A DNA stretch of 5,240 bases, from contig DATIKM010000066.1 of the NCBI GenBank assembly GCA_035477595.1, forward strand, positions 1 through 5,240. The letters are read 5' to 3'. The position numbers and the translations under genes were made by a program. Origin of the DNA: DATIKM01 sp035477595. Lineage in GTDB: Bacteria; Armatimonadota; Chthonomonadetes; Chthonomonadales; CAJBBX01. Below are positions 1 to 4,812 of the stretch, one piece after another (positions within the stretch are counted from its first letter, which is position 1; the number at the start of each line of letters is the position of its first letter). The notes under the pieces are model-generated. The model was not told where the DNA came from. It saw only the letters and a program-made list of their open reading frames with translations, and did no database searches.

Positions 1-430
1 CGGCGGTTCCGTCGAGCAGCTTCTTGGTGCCGAACTGCGTCTGGGTGGCGATGCGGTCGATGCTCTGGAGTGCGGAGCGGATCTGGGTCTGGTTGGCCTG
101 GACCGCGGTTGCGTCGTTGACGCCCGTGTTGGCGGCGTGGACCGCGAGGGAGCGGATCGAGCGGAGCAGCGAGTTGATCTCGATGAGGCCACCCTCTGCC
201 GTTTTGAGCAGGTTGCTGGCGTCCTGCGCGTTGGCGATCGACTGGTTGAGGCCGTCGATCTGCGCGCGCAGCCCTTCGGAGATGATGAGGCCAGCCGGGT
301 CGTCGGCAGCGCGGTTGATGCGCAGGCCGGAAGACAGACGCTCGATGGAAGTCGAAACGGACTCGCCGACGCGCTGCAGGTTCAGCAGAGCGTTCATCGC
401 GGTCACGTTCGTGTTGACGCGCATACTCAT
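1..430 (-). CDS. fliC: Flagellin, N-terminal part (runs off left edge)
   Basis: Structural subunit of the flagellar filament, exported through the flagellar type III apparatus. Only residues 1-143 are in the window. They begin MSMRVNTNVTAMNALLNLQR and contain the typical D0/D1 coiled-coil segment: RLSSGLRINRAADDPAGL at about 31-48, the NQSIANAQDASNLLKTAEG helix at about 62-80, and SLAVHAAN at about 94-101. The start at 430 is fixed by an SD, AAGGAGGAG (439-447), 8 nt upstream. The protein is identical over this span to the complete flagellin encoded at 722-2206; the DNA differs at only five silent positions. It lies downstream of that gene on the same strand, 291 bp away and behind a strong hairpin, so it probably has its own promoter. 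Whether the central and C-terminal parts also match, or the copy is truncated, cannot be seen. The family call is certain; fliC is used as the generic symbol. Confidence 0.96.
   Translation of the reverse strand, partial: MSMRVNTNVTAMNALLNLQRVGESVSTSIERLSSGLRINRAADDPAGLIISEGLRAQIDGLNQSIANAQDASNLLKTAEGGLIEINSLLRSIRSLAVHAANTGVNDATAVQANQTQIRSALQSIDRIATQTQFGTKKLLDGTA
1..430 (-). repeat. Flagellin 5' coding repeat, copy B
   Basis: Direct repeat of 1777-2206 without any insertion or deletion (constant offset 1776). There are five differences: 140 G/C, 191 A/G, 308 A/G, 407 G/A and 416 G/A (this copy first). All fall in third codon positions and are silent. Similarity is lost immediately upstream of the start codon. 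The left limit is set by the window edge, so the repeat may be longer. Confidence 0.97.
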
Positions 431-451
431 GGACAGCTCTCCTCCTTGATG

Positions 452-481
452 GGACCGGTCCAGTTCTTTCTGGCCTGGTCC
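452..481 (-). promoter_or_regulatory. 5' leader hairpin next to the SD of the downstream flagellin
   Basis: In the minus-strand transcript, a 12-nt arm (481 to 470) can pair with 463 to 452 around the 6-nt loop AAAGAA. Ten of 12 positions pair, with five- and four-bp perfect blocks separated by two mismatches. Its 3' foot is 4 nt before the SD at 439-447, so it could affect ribosome access or mRNA stability. The structure is seen in the sequence; a function is inferred. Confidence 0.45.
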
Positions 482-494
482 TGCCCGACCGCTC

Positions 495-517
495 GGCCTC
501 CACATCCAGCGGGGGCC
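495..517 (-). promoter_or_regulatory. Leader hairpin with GGA loop, downstream flagellin
   Basis: On the transcript (517 to 495), GGCC-C-CC pairs with GG-A-GGCC around the 9-nt loop GCTGGATGT. That is six base pairs with one internal mismatch. The loop holds TGGATGT, like the 3' half of the known CsrA consensus, whose GGA is usually displayed in a hairpin loop. It lies 64 nt upstream of the start codon. A second GGA is in the SD (AAGGAGGAG). The binding role is an inference. Confidence 0.35.
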
Positions 518-668
518 CGTGCGCTGCCGCGCTCAGTCCCGGGCGCACAGGGGGTTCTTCCACAGGAGCGCACGGGATGGAGACCTTTTTTGGCAAGGAA
601 CCGGCAATCCGCGAAGGTGGGTTTCCGGGGAGCCGGCAGGAGAGCGGGGTTCAGGGGTCCCGACGCCA

Positions 669-701
669 ACCGGCCGGCCGGGGTGACCCCGGCCGGCCGG
701 T
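669..701 (-). terminator. Strong hairpin after the complete flagellin, probable terminator
   Basis: A perfect 15-bp inverted repeat (687-701 with 669-683) has a 3-nt loop, made largely of GGCC units. It begins 20 nt past the flagellin stop codon. On the minus transcript only TT follows the stem, so a classical U-tract is lacking. It may act as an intrinsic terminator typical of high-GC genomes, or as a 3'-end stabiliser that raises expression of the first flagellin relative to the second. The stem is symmetric and would also form on the plus strand, where no gene needs it. Confidence 0.65.
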
Positions 702-721
702 CAGGTTGTGCTCTTGTGCTC

Positions 722-2206
722 TTAGCGGAGCAGGGCGAGGACCTGCTGCGGGGCCATGTTCGCCTGGCTCAGCACCTGGTTGCCCGCGCTCTGCAGGATC
801 TGGTTCTTGGTCATGGCGACCACCTCGGCCGCCACGTCCGTGTCGCGGATCTGCGACTCGGAGGCAGACAGGTTCTCGACGCCGACGCCCAGGTAGCGGA
901 TGGTGCTCTCGAGCGTGTTCTTCTGGAAGGCGCCGATCTGCGCGCGCATGACGCTCACCTGCTGGATCGCCTCGTCGACCACCCTGATCGCGTTCGATGC
1001 GCCCGCGGCCGTGGTGACGTCGACGTCCTTCAGGAAAGAGCCCGCCACGGCGGTGCCGCCCAGTGCGTTGGCCTGCGCGTTGCCCAGGCTCATTGCCACG
1101 TACTGGCTGGCGAAGGAACCGATCTGGAACTGCATCACCGATGAGGAGACGGTGGCGACGGCGGCGCCCGTGGACAGGCTGACGTTGCCGCTCTCCGTCA
1201 GGAGCAGGCTGTTGCCCACCGAGTCCATCACCCTCAGGCCGTTGCCGCCCTCGGCGCGCGAGCCGGTGAACGTAACCGATTGCACCGCGGTGCTGCCGGT
1301 CCTGACATCGACGGTGTTGGCCTGCACCGTCACGACGGCGCTGATGCCCGCCTCGTCCACAGAGGTCACCGCGGCGCCGGAGCCGGCGAAGATGCCCGTG
1401 CTCTCGGAGTAGCGGATGCGGTTGCCCTCGCCGTAGTTCTGCTGGGTGAACACGACCACGCCACTGGTTTCGGTGCCGGACCAGTTGGCCGACACGTTCG
1501 TCATGCTGGAGCGAGCGTTGATGCGGTCGATCACCTGCTGCGCCGTATCGGTCGAGTTGACCTGCACGGTCTGGCCGTTGAGGACGATGGTTCCGGAGAA
1601 CGTGCCCATCACGGAGTTCGGCCCCGCGATGAGCCGGCTGCCGACGAAGCTGGCCCGCGCGGCCTGGGTGGTGACTGTGGCGGTCACGGCGCCAGACGAG
1701 ATCGGGCTGGCCCCGAACTGGCTGCCGATGTAGATGCCGGCGATCTGGGACGTGTCGGTCACGACGGCGGACGCGCCGGCGGTTCCGTCGAGCAGCTTCT
1801 TGGTGCCGAACTGCGTCTGGGTGGCGATGCGGTCGATGCTCTGGAGTGCGGAGCGGATCTGGGTCTGGTTGGCCTGGACCGCGGTTGCGTCGTTGACGCC
1901 CGTGTTGGCGGCGTGCACCGCGAGGGAGCGGATCGAGCGGAGCAGCGAGTTGATCTCGATGAGGCCGCCCTCTGCCGTTTTGAGCAGGTTGCTGGCGTCC
2001 TGCGCGTTGGCGATCGACTGGTTGAGGCCGTCGATCTGCGCGCGCAGCCCTTCGGAGATGATGAGGCCAGCCGGGTCGTCGGCGGCGCGGTTGATGCGCA
2101 GGCCGGAAGACAGACGCTCGATGGAAGTCGAAACGGACTCGCCGACGCGCTGCAGGTTCAGCAGAGCGTTCATCGCGGTCACATTCGTGTTAACGCGCAT
2201 ACTCAT
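722..2206 (-). CDS. fliC: Flagellin, complete, 494 aa
   Basis: Filament subunit, exported by the flagellar secretion system and polymerised at the filament tip. The conserved N-terminal D0/D1 helices span about residues 1-145 and include the arginine-rich RLSSGLRINRAADDPAGL signature. A variable central domain spans about 146-400. Its residues 203-268 (GTIVLNGQTVQV, then AQQVIDRINA, then a hydrophobic strand and NYGEGNRI) resemble the flagellin/FliD hook IN motif. The C-terminal D1/D0 helices span about 402-494, with VENLSASESQIRDTDVAAE and a terminal QQVLALLR, a normal flagellin end. The reading frame stays open for about 990 nt upstream, but the start is set at 2206 by family alignment, an SD GGAGGAA 11 nt upstream, and identity to the start of the neighbouring flagellin. 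The segment equivalent to the TLR5-contact helix reads LRSIRSLAV rather than the enterobacterial LQRVRELAV. It is the first gene of a flagellin pair. Confidence 0.98.
   Translation of the reverse strand: MSMRVNTNVTAMNALLNLQRVGESVSTSIERLSSGLRINRAADDPAGLIISEGLRAQIDGLNQSIANAQDASNLLKTAEGGLIEINSLLRSIRSLAVHAANTGVNDATAVQANQTQIRSALQSIDRIATQTQFGTKKLLDGTAGASAVVTDTSQIAGIYIGSQFGASPISSGAVTATVTTQAARASFVGSRLIAGPNSVMGTFSGTIVLNGQTVQVNSTDTAQQVIDRINARSSMTNVSANWSGTETSGVVVFTQQNYGEGNRIRYSESTGIFAGSGAAVTSVDEAGISAVVTVQANTVDVRTGSTAVQSVTFTGSRAEGGNGLRVMDSVGNSLLLTESGNVSLSTGAAVATVSSSVMQFQIGSFASQYVAMSLGNAQANALGGTAVAGSFLKDVDVTTAAGASNAIRVVDEAIQQVSVMRAQIGAFQKNTLESTIRYLGVGVENLSASESQIRDTDVAAEVVAMTKNQILQSAGNQVLSQANMAPQQVLALLR
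1777..2206 (-). repeat. Flagellin 5' coding repeat, copy A
   Basis: Partner of the repeat at 1-430; about 98.8% identical by direct base-by-base comparison. It covers codons 1-143 of the complete flagellin. It marks a gene duplication whose coding ends have stayed nearly identical while the leaders share no obvious alignment. Confidence 0.97.
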
Positions 2207-2213
2207 GGGCTTG

Positions 2214-2224
2214 GGAGTTCCTCC
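2214..2224 (-). promoter_or_regulatory. SD of the complete flagellin inside a mini-hairpin
   Basis: The SD GGAGGAA (2224 to 2218) sits 11 nt before the ATG at 2206 and decides this start inside a much longer open frame. Its GGAG can pair with CTCC (2217-2214) across a GAA loop, partly hiding the ribosome site. The 4-bp stem is short, so the regulatory meaning is uncertain; the SD itself is clear. Confidence 0.6.
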
Positions 2225-2278
2225 GTGATGGTCGCCTCGCCGCCCTGCCGGAGCCGCCGACAGGTGGAGGCTGTCCTC

Positions 2279-2300
2279 GGCCCCCGTCCTGTGGGGGGCC
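2279..2300 (-). promoter_or_regulatory. Leader hairpin with ACAGGA loop, complete flagellin
   Basis: On the transcript (2300 to 2279), GGCCCCC pairs perfectly with GGGGGCC around the 8-nt loop CACAGGAC. The loop shows ACAGGA, the core of the CsrA consensus presented in the preferred loop context. It ends 72 nt upstream of the start codon, close to the position of the GGA-loop hairpin before the other flagellin. Binding by CsrA is inferred; no csrA or fliW gene is in the window. Confidence 0.4.
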
Positions 2301-2539
2301 GCGGCCGCGCCGCCCGTCAGGTGGAGCGGACCGCTGGCCTTCTTCCACCTTTCGCCGCGCGCCGACCGCCGCAAGCGGCAAAACCGGTTCGATTGCGGGG
2401 TCTCGCATCCGCGGGGACAACCGGCTCCAGCGAACCTTAGGGGGGTCGGGCGTCGTCTAACGGAGTGAATGCGCGCTCCGCAGCCACCGTGGCGTGGAAT
2501 CCGTTGTGGCGACGATGTCACGCGGACAGGCGCGTCGCG

Positions 2540-2552
2540 TAGAATGTAGATA
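2540..2552 (+). promoter_or_regulatory. Possible -10 region for the sigma/TPR gene
   Basis: An AT-rich island in GC-rich DNA contains TAGAAT (2540-2545, five of six to TATAAT) and an overlapping TAGATA (2547-2552). No good -35 is seen: CGGACA (2523-2528) lies 18 bp before the second box, but that box is itself poor. The transcript leader would be only about 20-40 nt before the GTG start. A self-recognised ECF promoter is possible but not identifiable. Confidence 0.3.
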
Positions 2553-2584
2553 AGAGTGAGTCCGGCGTTCCGGGGAGGACGACC

Positions 2585-4126
2585 GTGGAAGCGGTCCTCG
2601 AGGTCCGACGACCGGGTGTGGAAGCGGTCACCGGCGGGGCGTACGCGCCCGACCCGGTCACCGTCGCCGAGGCGGTGCTCCGGCGGTACGGTCCGCGGGC
2701 GGTGTCGCTGCTGGTCAGCGCGCGGCGTCTTGACGACGGCCGCGTGCTGCCGCCGCGCCTGAGCGCGAACGACTGCTACGTGGCGCTGCACGAGGCGTGC
2801 CGCAAGGTGGCGCGCGTCGCGTCGCGCCGCATCGGGCACGCAGGCGGCCTGCACCCCGGCCAGGACCTTGGTTGCGCGCTGGATCGGGCCTTCCCCGACC
2901 CGGTCGGCTACCTCGCACGGGCGATCCGCTCCGTGGTGAGCGACGCGGCCCGCGCTGAGCGGCGTGAGCCTCGGGCCGTTTCGCTTGAGACGCCCGTCGC
3001 GGTTGGCGCCGACGGCATGGCGCTCCGGCTGACCGACACCATCGCCGAGGACCGCACGGACCGCCGGCCCGAGGAGGCGCTCCTCGACGGGGCGGACCGT
3101 AGCGCCTTCCGTGAGGCGCTGCTGCAGGCGATGGAGCGCATACCGTCGAACTACCTGGAGGCGCTGCAACGAGACGTCGCCCGCGAACGGCAACGGGAAG
3201 CCGGCGAGCGGCTATCCGCGCAGAGCGATAGAGATCGGCAGACGCTCTGCCGCGCCCGCGCCGCTCTTGCTCAGATCCTGCGGCGCGAGTGCGGCGACGG
3301 CAACCCGTTTGTGCGCCTGCTGGCGAACCAGAGGACGAGCCGCGTGCTGCCCAAACCCATTCCCTCCAGCTCGTGGACCGGTGAGCGCCAAGAGCAGCTC
3401 TTCCGCCGCCTGCTCCAATCGCCGTGGGCAGAGCGAGCGGACCTGTCGGCTGAGGGCGCCGTCGACGAGGCGATCGTGAACGACGTGACGGACGCGTCGC
3501 CCGTCTCGCCGCCTTCGCCAGAGCTGCGACAGACGATGCGCGTGCTCGACCTTTACACGGTGGACAAGCCTGTGCCGCGGGGCGACGAGGCGAAGGCGCT
3601 CTATGAGCAGGCCCGCGCTGCCCGCCAGCAGGGCCGTCTCGAGGAGGCGCTGCGCCTGTACCGCGCATGCCACGACGCGGAGCCGCGCTTCGTTGAGGCG
3701 CTCAACGAGGTCGGCGTGATGCACAGTCAGCTCGGGCAGCTTCGCGAGGCGCTGCGGGTGTACCTGGGCATCGTCGAACGAGAGCACACCAGCGAGCACC
3801 GCTTCATCGCCGCCACCAACGCGGCCGACATCTACCTGACCTGGTTCGACGCCGGCCGGGCGCGGGACCGCAACATCGAGCTGGCCATCCGCTACGCGAC
3901 GCTGGCTATGGAGCGGCCGACCCCGATGCGCGCCTGCAACCTCGTCCTGGCGCTGGTGAAGGACCGCTACTTCGACGAGGCCGCCGGCGTCCTGCGGCGC
4001 GTGCTGGCGGCGAACACCGAGCGTTGCCCGGCCGAGAAGTTTCTGCGCACGCTCTTCCAAATACGCGATCCGGACCTGGTAGCCTGGTGGGCCTGGCTCG
4101 ATGACCAGACGACGAAGGAGCAGTGA
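2585..4126 (+). CDS. ECF-like sigma factor with C-terminal TPR domain, 513 aa
   Basis: Probable transcription regulator in the cytoplasm. Start is GTG at 2585, 5 nt after an SD GGGGAGGA (2572-2579). Residues 63-135 resemble sigma-70 region 2: HPGQDLGCALDRAF matches the DLVQE-type helix, and YLARAIRSVVSDAARAERR followed by AVSLE matches the WLYRIARN..D..RR..VSLD promoter-melting/-10 segment. Residues 172-234 resemble region 4: LLQAMERIPSNYLEAL, then a helix-turn-helix with REAGERL and TLCRARAALAQILRR. A proline- and charge-rich linker spans about 235-332. TPRs follow at about 334-367 (EEALRLYRACHDAEP) and 368-401 (REALRVYLGIVERE), a less regular one at 404-447, and 448-481 (DEAAGVLRRVLAAN). 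The sigma segments are divergent, so promoter recognition may differ from known ECFs. ECF families with C-terminal TPR extensions (for example ECF42) are known; membership is not shown. It is followed 4 nt later by a gene for an exported peptide and is divergent from the flagellins. Confidence 0.82.
   Translation: MEAVLEVRRPGVEAVTGGAYAPDPVTVAEAVLRRYGPRAVSLLVSARRLDDGRVLPPRLSANDCYVALHEACRKVARVASRRIGHAGGLHPGQDLGCALDRAFPDPVGYLARAIRSVVSDAARAERREPRAVSLETPVAVGADGMALRLTDTIAEDRTDRRPEEALLDGADRSAFREALLQAMERIPSNYLEALQRDVARERQREAGERLSAQSDRDRQTLCRARAALAQILRRECGDGNPFVRLLANQRTSRVLPKPIPSSSWTGERQEQLFRRLLQSPWAERADLSAEGAVDEAIVNDVTDASPVSPPSPELRQTMRVLDLYTVDKPVPRGDEAKALYEQARAARQQGRLEEALRLYRACHDAEPRFVEALNEVGVMHSQLGQLREALRVYLGIVEREHTSEHRFIAATNAADIYLTWFDAGRARDRNIELAIRYATLAMERPTPMRACNLVLALVKDRYFDEAAGVLRRVLAANTERCPAEKFLRTLFQIRDPDLVAWWAWLDDQTTKEQ
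4114..4120 (+). promoter_or_regulatory. SD of the small exported peptide, inside the sigma/TPR gene
   Basis: GAAGGAG lies in the last codons of the upstream gene, 10 nt before the ATG at 4131. It favours this ATG over the in-frame ATG at 4101, which has no SD and would put a charged MTRRRRSSEI stretch before the signal peptide. The arrangement suggests cotranscription and possible translational coupling. Confidence 0.65.
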
Positions 4127-4130
4127 GATC

Positions 4131-4298
4131 ATGAAGACCATCTGTCGCGTTGCCCGCGCACTCACAATAGCGCTCTTCGCCGCCGTGGCGCTAACCGCCC
4201 TGGCGCCCCGTGAAGCGGTCGCGTCCGGTTCGCTCTCGGTCGACACAGTGTGGGTGGCGGGCAAGGGGAAGTCCGAGGGGCAGGAGACGCACGGCTAG
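4131..4298 (+). CDS. Small exported peptide precursor, 55 aa
   Basis: Not a family I recognise. It begins MKTICRVARALTIALFAAVA, a classic Sec signal: basic n-region (K2, R6, R9), hydrophobic core about 10-25, and an AVA motif at 29-31 giving probable cleavage before S32. The mature part would be about 24 residues, S32-G55, with VDTVWVAGKGKSEG and no cysteine, so it is neither a lipoprotein nor disulfide-bonded. It starts 4 nt after the stop of the sigma/TPR gene, with its SD inside that gene, and is followed by a hairpin, so the two form a likely operon. It could be a secreted or periplasmic signal for the TPR regulator, a small envelope protein, or a decayed remnant of a longer exported protein. 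The signal peptide, SD and spacing support real expression; function is unknown. Confidence 0.65.
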   Translation: MKTICRVARALTIALFAAVALTALAPREAVASGSLSVDTVWVAGKGKSEGQETHG

Positions 4299-4327
4299 AG
4301 CCGCACCGCCGGAATGGCGCGCGTTAG

Positions 4328-4359
4328 GCGAGCCGTCTCGCGCCAGCGAGGCGGCTCGC
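4328..4359 (+). terminator. Hairpin after the sigma/TPR-peptide operon
   Basis: A 14-bp stem (4328-4341 with 4346-4359) has one G-U pair and a GCCA tetraloop, starting 29 nt after the peptide stop codon. No U-run follows, so it may be a weak or U-less terminator. It lies just before the tRNA promoter, a sensible boundary between the two transcription units. Confidence 0.55.
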
Positions 4360-4375
4360 GGCGCGCGTGGCCGCC

Positions 4376-4405
4376 TTGCCATGTGGCGGGCGGCTGAGGT
4401 ATAAG
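4376..4405 (+). promoter_or_regulatory. Sigma-70 promoter of tRNA-Lys
   Basis: A -35 TTGCCA (4376-4381) and a -10 TATAAG (4400-4405), each matching consensus at five of six positions, are separated by 18 bp. Transcription would start near 4412, about 6 nt before the mature tRNA 5' end. This is the best promoter in the window and shows that the organism uses standard housekeeping boxes. Confidence 0.75.
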
Positions 4406-4417
4406 GAAGGGCCTCGG

Positions 4418-4490
4418 GGGTCGTTAGCTCAGATGGCAGAGCAGCTGACTCTTAATCAGCGGGCCGAAGGTTCGAGTCCTTCACGACCCA
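4418..4490 (+). tRNA. tRNA-Lys (anticodon CTT)
   Basis: Complete 73-nt cloverleaf. The acceptor stem GGGTCGT (4418-4424) pairs with ACGACCC (4483-4489), with discriminator A4490. The D stem is GCTC/GAGC (4427-4430, 4439-4442) with GG in the loop. The anticodon stem is GCTGA/TCAGC (4444-4448, 4456-4460) with loop CTCTTAA, so the anticodon at 4451-4453 is CTT and reads AAG lysine codons. The variable loop has 5 nt. The T stem is GAAGG/CCTTC around TTCGAGT. CCA is not encoded (CAC follows), so it must be added enzymatically. Confidence 0.98.
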
Positions 4491-4500
4491 CACGCGCTCA

Positions 4501-4526
4501 CGGCGTCGCCCACTCGGGCGGCGCCG
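4501..4526 (+). terminator. Terminator hairpin after tRNA-Lys
   Basis: An 11-bp stem (4501-4511 with 4516-4526) has one U-G pair and an ACTC loop, starting 10 nt after the tRNA. It is followed by TTCGTCGTT, a broken T-rich tail. Position and structure fit a tRNA terminator. Confidence 0.65.
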
Positions 4527-4812
4527 TTCGTCGTTGAGGGGGGCTGGCGAGGGCGTTGCTCCTCGCGGGGTTTGTGCCGAGGGAGCCTTCGAGGCGGCGG
4601 CGCGCTCCTGTTCGTGAGGACCCGCACCGATCACGCCTGCTGCGGTCTCTTCCTGCTGCGCGCTGGCACGGGACACCCCCCGAGCCCTCTCATCGCGACC
4701 CGCGGTGTTGCGGGGAGCTCAATGCTGACCCGCCCGTGTCGCGGCCACAGATCCCCCTCTTCGGGGTGTGTGAATGGAGTGGGCCTGGGTGACCCCAACG
4801 ACTGCGGTCCCG
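4527..4812. other. Region without a credible gene
   Basis: Between the tRNA terminator and the right-hand gene, no frame on either strand shows a recognisable protein or a good SD. GACCCGC recurs at 4619-4625, 4697-4703 region and 4727-4733. The two blocks 4689-4703 and 4718-4733 are imperfect direct repeats (CTCA..T..GACCCGC), about 30 bp apart. Related GACCCC motifs occur at 4791 and 4820. A small CCCGC/GCGGG hairpin lies at 4699-4714. The stretch may include the 3' untranslated region of the minus-strand gene and possibly decayed repeat or insertion-sequence DNA. Confidence 0.5.

Larger units (their letters stand above)
2207..2584. other. Divergent intergenic control region
   Basis: This 378-bp stretch separates the minus-strand flagellin from the plus-strand sigma/TPR gene and holds the leaders of both. 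It contains the ACAGGA-loop hairpin, the flagellin SD, two exact CAGGTGGAG direct repeats (2261-2269 and 2318-2326), the palindrome AACCGGTT (2382-2389) and an AT-richer patch near 2538-2556. I found no convincing sigma-28 (TAAA with GCCGATAA) or sigma-54 (GG/GC 12/24) flagellar promoter on the minus strand. No credible gene lies here. Confidence 0.7.

Noticed and set aside
431..668. Sigma-54 promoter near the TTGCC motifs upstream of the downstream flagellin
   Set aside because: The best alignment matched only about four of seven -24 positions and lacked the required GG/GC spacing.
2261..2326. CAGGTGGAG direct repeats as a regulator-binding array
   Set aside because: Only two exact 9-mers in GC-rich DNA; too few and too short to claim an operator, so they are only noted within the intergenic entry.
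24..2440. Long plus-strand open frames opposite the flagellins (up to 386 codons)
   Set aside because: They are antisense shadows of the two flagellin genes. The two copies give the same translated strings because of the DNA repeat, and none has protein-like composition or an SD.
2430..2445. Sigma-28 -35 (TAAGGTTC on the minus strand) for the complete flagellin
   Set aside because: The only GCCG-like -10 follows at a spacing far too short for sigma-28, and it matches poorly.
2207..3193. In-frame N-terminal extension of the complete flagellin to an 823-aa protein
   Set aside because: The frame is open only because stops are rare in GC-rich DNA. The extension overlaps the sigma/TPR gene antisense and is arginine/proline-rich. 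Flagellin alignment plus the SD at 2218-2224 fix the start at 2206.
2715..4264. Minus-strand frames of 317 and 350 codons opposite the sigma/TPR gene
   Set aside because: Low-complexity Arg/Ala/Gly or antisense-type composition, no recognisable domain and complete overlap with a gene that has clear domains.
4471..4490. tRNA-Lys 3' end as an attachment site for an integrated element
   Set aside because: No second copy of the tRNA 3' segment and no integrase are present in the window.
4452..4676. Minus-strand 74-aa frame ending VVKDSNLRPAD
   Set aside because: The KDSNLRPAD tail is the antisense translation of the tRNA-Lys gene, a well-known source of false proteins.
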